A stretch of DNA of 16,276 nucleotides from NCBI GenBank assembly GCA_900753295.1, contig CAADYQ010000021.1, forward strand, positions 1 to 16,276. The letters run 5' to 3'. The notes beneath the pieces were generated by a model that saw only the letters and a program-made list of their open reading frames with translations, ran no database searches and was not told where the DNA came from. This DNA comes from Clostridia bacterium. GTDB lineage: Bacteria > Bacillota > Clostridia > Oscillospirales > CAG-272. Position numbers and translations under genes: made by a program. Positions within the stretch are counted from its first letter, which is position 1, and each line of letters begins with the position of its first letter. Positions 14,267 to 16,276 of this stretch are shown here, one piece after another.

Positions 14267-14560
14267 ATGATAGCAACACTTGTATTTGTAGACGTCAAGC
14301 CCGAATATGTTGACGCATTCAGAAAAATATCCTGCTACAATCACGACAATTCAAGACTGGAGCCGGGAAACGTCCGCTTTGACGTGCTTGAGGACAAAAA
14401 CGATCCCACACAGTTCGTGCTTTACGAGGTCTACCGCGATGAAGAAGCCGCGGCGGCGCACAAAAAGACCGAGCATTACCTCCGCTGGCGCGATGAGGTC
14501 GCGCCGTATATGAACAGCCCGCGCCGCGCCGTTCATACCACTCCTGCCGCGTTTGACTGA
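14267..14560 (+). CDS. ABM-domain protein resembling LsrG
   Basis: A 97-residue single-domain protein of the antibiotic biosynthesis monooxygenase (ABM) fold. From the family as I know it, it is closest to LsrG, which handles the phosphorylated form of autoinducer-2. Shared features are PGNVRFDVLED (compare GNLRFDVLQD in LsrG), LYEVYRDEEAAAAHK and HYLRWRDEV, with H26, H65 and H70 as candidate active-site residues. No other lsr gene (kinase, transporter, LsrF) lies nearby, so an autoinducer role is not supported by context; quinol monooxygenases of the YgiN type share the fold. It lies 24 bp after the secreted-protein gene with a GAGGGA ribosome binding site (14255-14260) and is the last gene before the terminator. 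Family is sure, substrate is not. Confidence 0.85.
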   Translation: MIATLVFVDVKPEYVDAFRKISCYNHDNSRLEPGNVRFDVLEDKNDPTQFVLYEVYRDEEAAAAHKKTEHYLRWRDEVAPYMNSPRRAVHTTPAAFD

Positions 14561-14561
14561 A

Positions 14562-14598
14562 AAAAACGGACCGCGCGCATTGCGGGCGGTCCGTTTTT
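14562..14598. terminator. Bidirectional intrinsic terminator between convergent genes
   Basis: AAAAACGGACCGC (14562-14574) pairs exactly with GCGGTCCGTTTTT (14586-14598), with an 11-base loop. The 8-bp GC-rich core is flanked by A and T tracts on the proper sides for both strands. It lies 1 base after the stop of the ABM gene (plus) and about 22 bases after the stop of the DUF4364 gene (minus), so it serves both. Confidence 0.85.
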
Positions 14599-14620
14599 CG
14601 GTGATTTGACAGTCTGAGGC

Positions 14621-15163
14621 TCAAAAAAGATAGTTCATCTGTCCTGCAAGCAGGGCAGTAACGCCGCGGTATATCACCTCGGGACGCTCGTTGAAGTTCT
14701 TTTTCATGCGCTTTGCGCGGTCCTCGCTGTCAACGGTAAGACATGTGCTGAAGATGAGCTGCTTTTTTTCGGTTATCTCGCAGCGGACATCGTATTTGCC
14801 GTCATCCCGCTTTTCAATGCGGCATGAGGTCGCGATCTCTCGGCGTGAAAAGTCAAGATATCTCAGCGCCGCGGCAAGGGACTGGTCGAGTATCGATGAA
14901 AGGATATCCGACTTGAGCTGTTCCGCAACGCATTTGCCCTTTGCAGTCACCTCGTAATACGTGGTCCCATTGTCCTCAAAGGACGAGATAAGCCCGCCGT
15001 CAAGCATTTCGATGAATGCCTCGGCAAAATCGAGGTACATCACATAGTCTGTCTGCATTACTATGTCGTTTACCGAACAGTAGTCGAGCGGGTAATTTAT
15101 ATTTTCCATAAGGTAAAGAACAAAAATCTTTACGTTGTTTTTGCTTCCGATAGGTGAACCCAT
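14621..15163 (-). CDS. DUF4364-family protein
   Basis: A 180-residue protein that I assign to DUF4364, a family found in Clostridia with no firm function. The N-terminal part (NNVKIFVLYLMENINYPLDY, then FAEAFIEMLDGGLISSFEDN and YYEVTAKGKCVAEQL, residues about 9-84) has the helix-turn-helix then beta-wing pattern of PadR-like winged-helix regulators. The remainder, up to MNYLF, is an alpha/beta region without known motifs. There is no membrane segment, so it is cytoplasmic and plausibly DNA-binding. The start has GAAAGG upstream and a promoter at 15214-15242. It diverges from the homoserine dehydrogenase gene and their promoters overlap, so it may control itself or that gene; this is inference. 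Confidence 0.8.
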   Translation of the reverse strand: MGSPIGSKNNVKIFVLYLMENINYPLDYCSVNDIVMQTDYVMYLDFAEAFIEMLDGGLISSFEDNGTTYYEVTAKGKCVAEQLKSDILSSILDQSLAAALRYLDFSRREIATSCRIEKRDDGKYDVRCEITEKKQLIFSTCLTVDSEDRAKRMKKNFNERPEVIYRGVTALLAGQMNYLF

Positions 15164-15199
15164 ATGAAAAGCCTTTCGATGAAAGCGTATTCCGGATAT

Positions 15200-15228
15200 T
15201 TGCCGGTACAGTTATTTTAGCATATTAT
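15200..15228 (+). promoter_or_regulatory. Promoter for homoserine dehydrogenase, overlapping the divergent one
   Basis: TTGCCG (15200-15205), 17 bases and TATTAT (15223-15228) face right, with a start near 15235 and a leader of about 76 bases before the ATG at 15311. The match is fair and the site lies on the same DNA as the minus-strand promoter at 15214-15242, so polymerase can hold only one at a time. Confidence 0.5.
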
Positions 15229-15242
15229 TCGCCGCACTGCAA
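15214..15242 (-). promoter_or_regulatory. Promoter of the DUF4364 gene
   Basis: On the minus strand TTGCAG (complement of 15237-15242), 17 bases and TAAAAT (complement of 15214-15219), with TGC just before the -10. Transcription would start near 15207, leaving a leader of about 44 bases before the ATG at 15163. Confidence 0.65.
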
Positions 15243-15310
15243 TAGTTTTTGCGTAATTTTATTTTCGCGAGCTGCTTTCGGTGCGCGATCGATCAAAAAG
15301 AGGATAAGAA

Positions 15311-16276
15311 ATGATAAACATAGCGCTCCTCGGCTTCGGAACGGTGGGTTCCGGCTGCGCCGAGGTCATTGAAAAGAACCAGAAGATAATATCCGCGAGG
15401 CTTGGCGACGGAGTGAGAGTCAAGTATATTCTCGACTTGCGGGATTTCCCCGACAGCCCGTATGCCGACCGTATAGTCCATGATTTCGGTGTTATACGCG
15501 ATGACCCAGAGATCAGCATTGTTGCCGAGATGATGGGCGGAGTGCATCCTGCGGCGGATTTTACACGCGAGTGCCTTGTGCGCGGGAAGTCGGTGGTCAC
15601 GTCAAACAAAGCAGTTGTTGCGGCGCTCGGTGATGAATTGCTTGAGATCGCACGCCAAAATAACGTAAGATATCTTTTTGAGGCGGCGGTCGGCGGCGGT
15701 ATCCCGGTGGTGCGCCCGCTGATCGACGAGCTTTCGGATAACGAGATAAATTCGCTCGCAGGGATACTTAACGGCACGACAAACTATATCCTTACCGAGA
15801 TGAAGCGCAACGGCACGCCGTTTGACACCGTACTGCGCCGGGCGCAGGAACTGGGATATGCGGAGGCAGATCCGTCGGCTGATGTTGACGGCTTTGATGC
15901 CGCGCGCAAGATAATCATACTTGCCGCCATTGCATACGGCAAGCTGTTGCCGCTTGAAGCGGTGAGTGTAGCGGGAATAAGAAATATCCCGGCTGCAGAT
16001 GTCGCGTTGCTTGCGTCGGCGGGAATATCGGTCAAGCTCATTGCATATGCCGAACGCGGCGCCGACGGCAGGATATATGCCGCCGCGGGCCCCCGTGCCG
16101 TGCTTCCGTCATGCCCGCTCTGCCACGTGGATGACGTTTTCAACGGCGTCCTCATAGAAGGGAATATGTTGGGCGAGACAATGTTTTACGGTCGCGGCGC
16201 GGGCAAGCTGCCCACAGCAAGCGCTGTTGTGTCGGATATCATAGATGCCGCCGAGCGCCCGGGTGTGCTCCAGCAG
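15311..16276 (+). CDS. hom: Homoserine dehydrogenase (N-terminal part, runs off the right edge)
   Basis: This enzyme reduces aspartate semialdehyde to homoserine on the path to threonine and methionine, in the cytoplasm. The frame is open from the ATG at 15311 to the window end (322 residues of about 400-430). The nucleotide-binding motif is LLGFGTVGSG (6-15). Others are VVTSNKAVV with K100, FEAAVGGGIPVVRPL (123-137), GILNGTTNYILTEM (151-164), and GYAEADPSADVDGFDAARK, which holds the likely catalytic D191, D196 and K200 (by alignment from memory with the yeast enzyme). YGRGAGKLPTASAVVSD (293-309) follows. All core residues are present. The C-terminal ACT regulatory domain, if it exists, would be beyond the edge. 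AGAGGA lies before the start. The gene diverges from the DUF4364 gene. Confidence 0.95.
   Translation, partial: MINIALLGFGTVGSGCAEVIEKNQKIISARLGDGVRVKYILDLRDFPDSPYADRIVHDFGVIRDDPEISIVAEMMGGVHPAADFTRECLVRGKSVVTSNKAVVAALGDELLEIARQNNVRYLFEAAVGGGIPVVRPLIDELSDNEINSLAGILNGTTNYILTEMKRNGTPFDTVLRRAQELGYAEADPSADVDGFDAARKIIILAAIAYGKLLPLEAVSVAGIRNIPAADVALLASAGISVKLIAYAERGADGRIYAAAGPRAVLPSCPLCHVDDVFNGVLIEGNMLGETMFYGRGAGKLPTASAVVSDIIDAAERPGVLQQ

Overview
The window looks like chromosome from a GC-rich Firmicute of class Clostridia, probably a gut Oscillospirales or Christensenellales relative. That placement is inferred from AddAB instead of RecBCD, TLSTC class B sortases, a DUF4364 protein, an HtrA with a cytoplasmic N-terminal tail, strong GGAGG ribosome binding sites and sigma-A-type promoters; no rRNA gene is present to confirm it. 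No tRNA, CRISPR array or intact mobile element was seen.

Layout. (1) Positions 1-4676, minus strand: a promoter (4648-4676) drives an unrecognised basic membrane protein (3906-4622), then addB (603-3890) and addA (557 down to the left edge, truncated), which form the double-strand-break repair helicase-nuclease. (2) Positions 4707-9759, plus strand: a consensus promoter framed by a perfect 9-bp inverted repeat precedes htrA (surface quality-control protease). A hairpin follows, then an OmpR-type response regulator, its membrane histidine kinase and a class B sortase, tightly packed. (3) Positions 9684-10045, 362 bp without a convincing gene: five consecutive inverted repeats followed by a promoter. 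(4) Positions 10046-14560, plus strand: a second class B sortase, an RlmA-type 23S rRNA methyltransferase, a GT2 glycosyltransferase, a secreted ricin-like/Ig-like/C39-like protein and a small LsrG-like ABM-domain protein. Gaps are 1 to 40 bp and the run ends in a bidirectional terminator, so it reads as one operon. (5) Positions 14621-16276: a DUF4364 gene (minus) and a right-truncated homoserine dehydrogenase gene (plus) diverge from two promoters that occupy the same DNA.

How the parts may work together. HtrA plus an adjacent two-component system resembles the CssRS/HtrA secretion-stress arrangement of Bacillus. Here the sensor operon also carries a sortase, and a paralogous sortase heads the next operon together with a secreted cysteine-peptidase-like protein. 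The centre of the window can be read as a cell-surface protein handling locus (sense, degrade, anchor, modify), but no sortase substrate is encoded in it and the functional link is inference. The flanking genes (DNA repair, threonine/methionine biosynthesis) are housekeeping.
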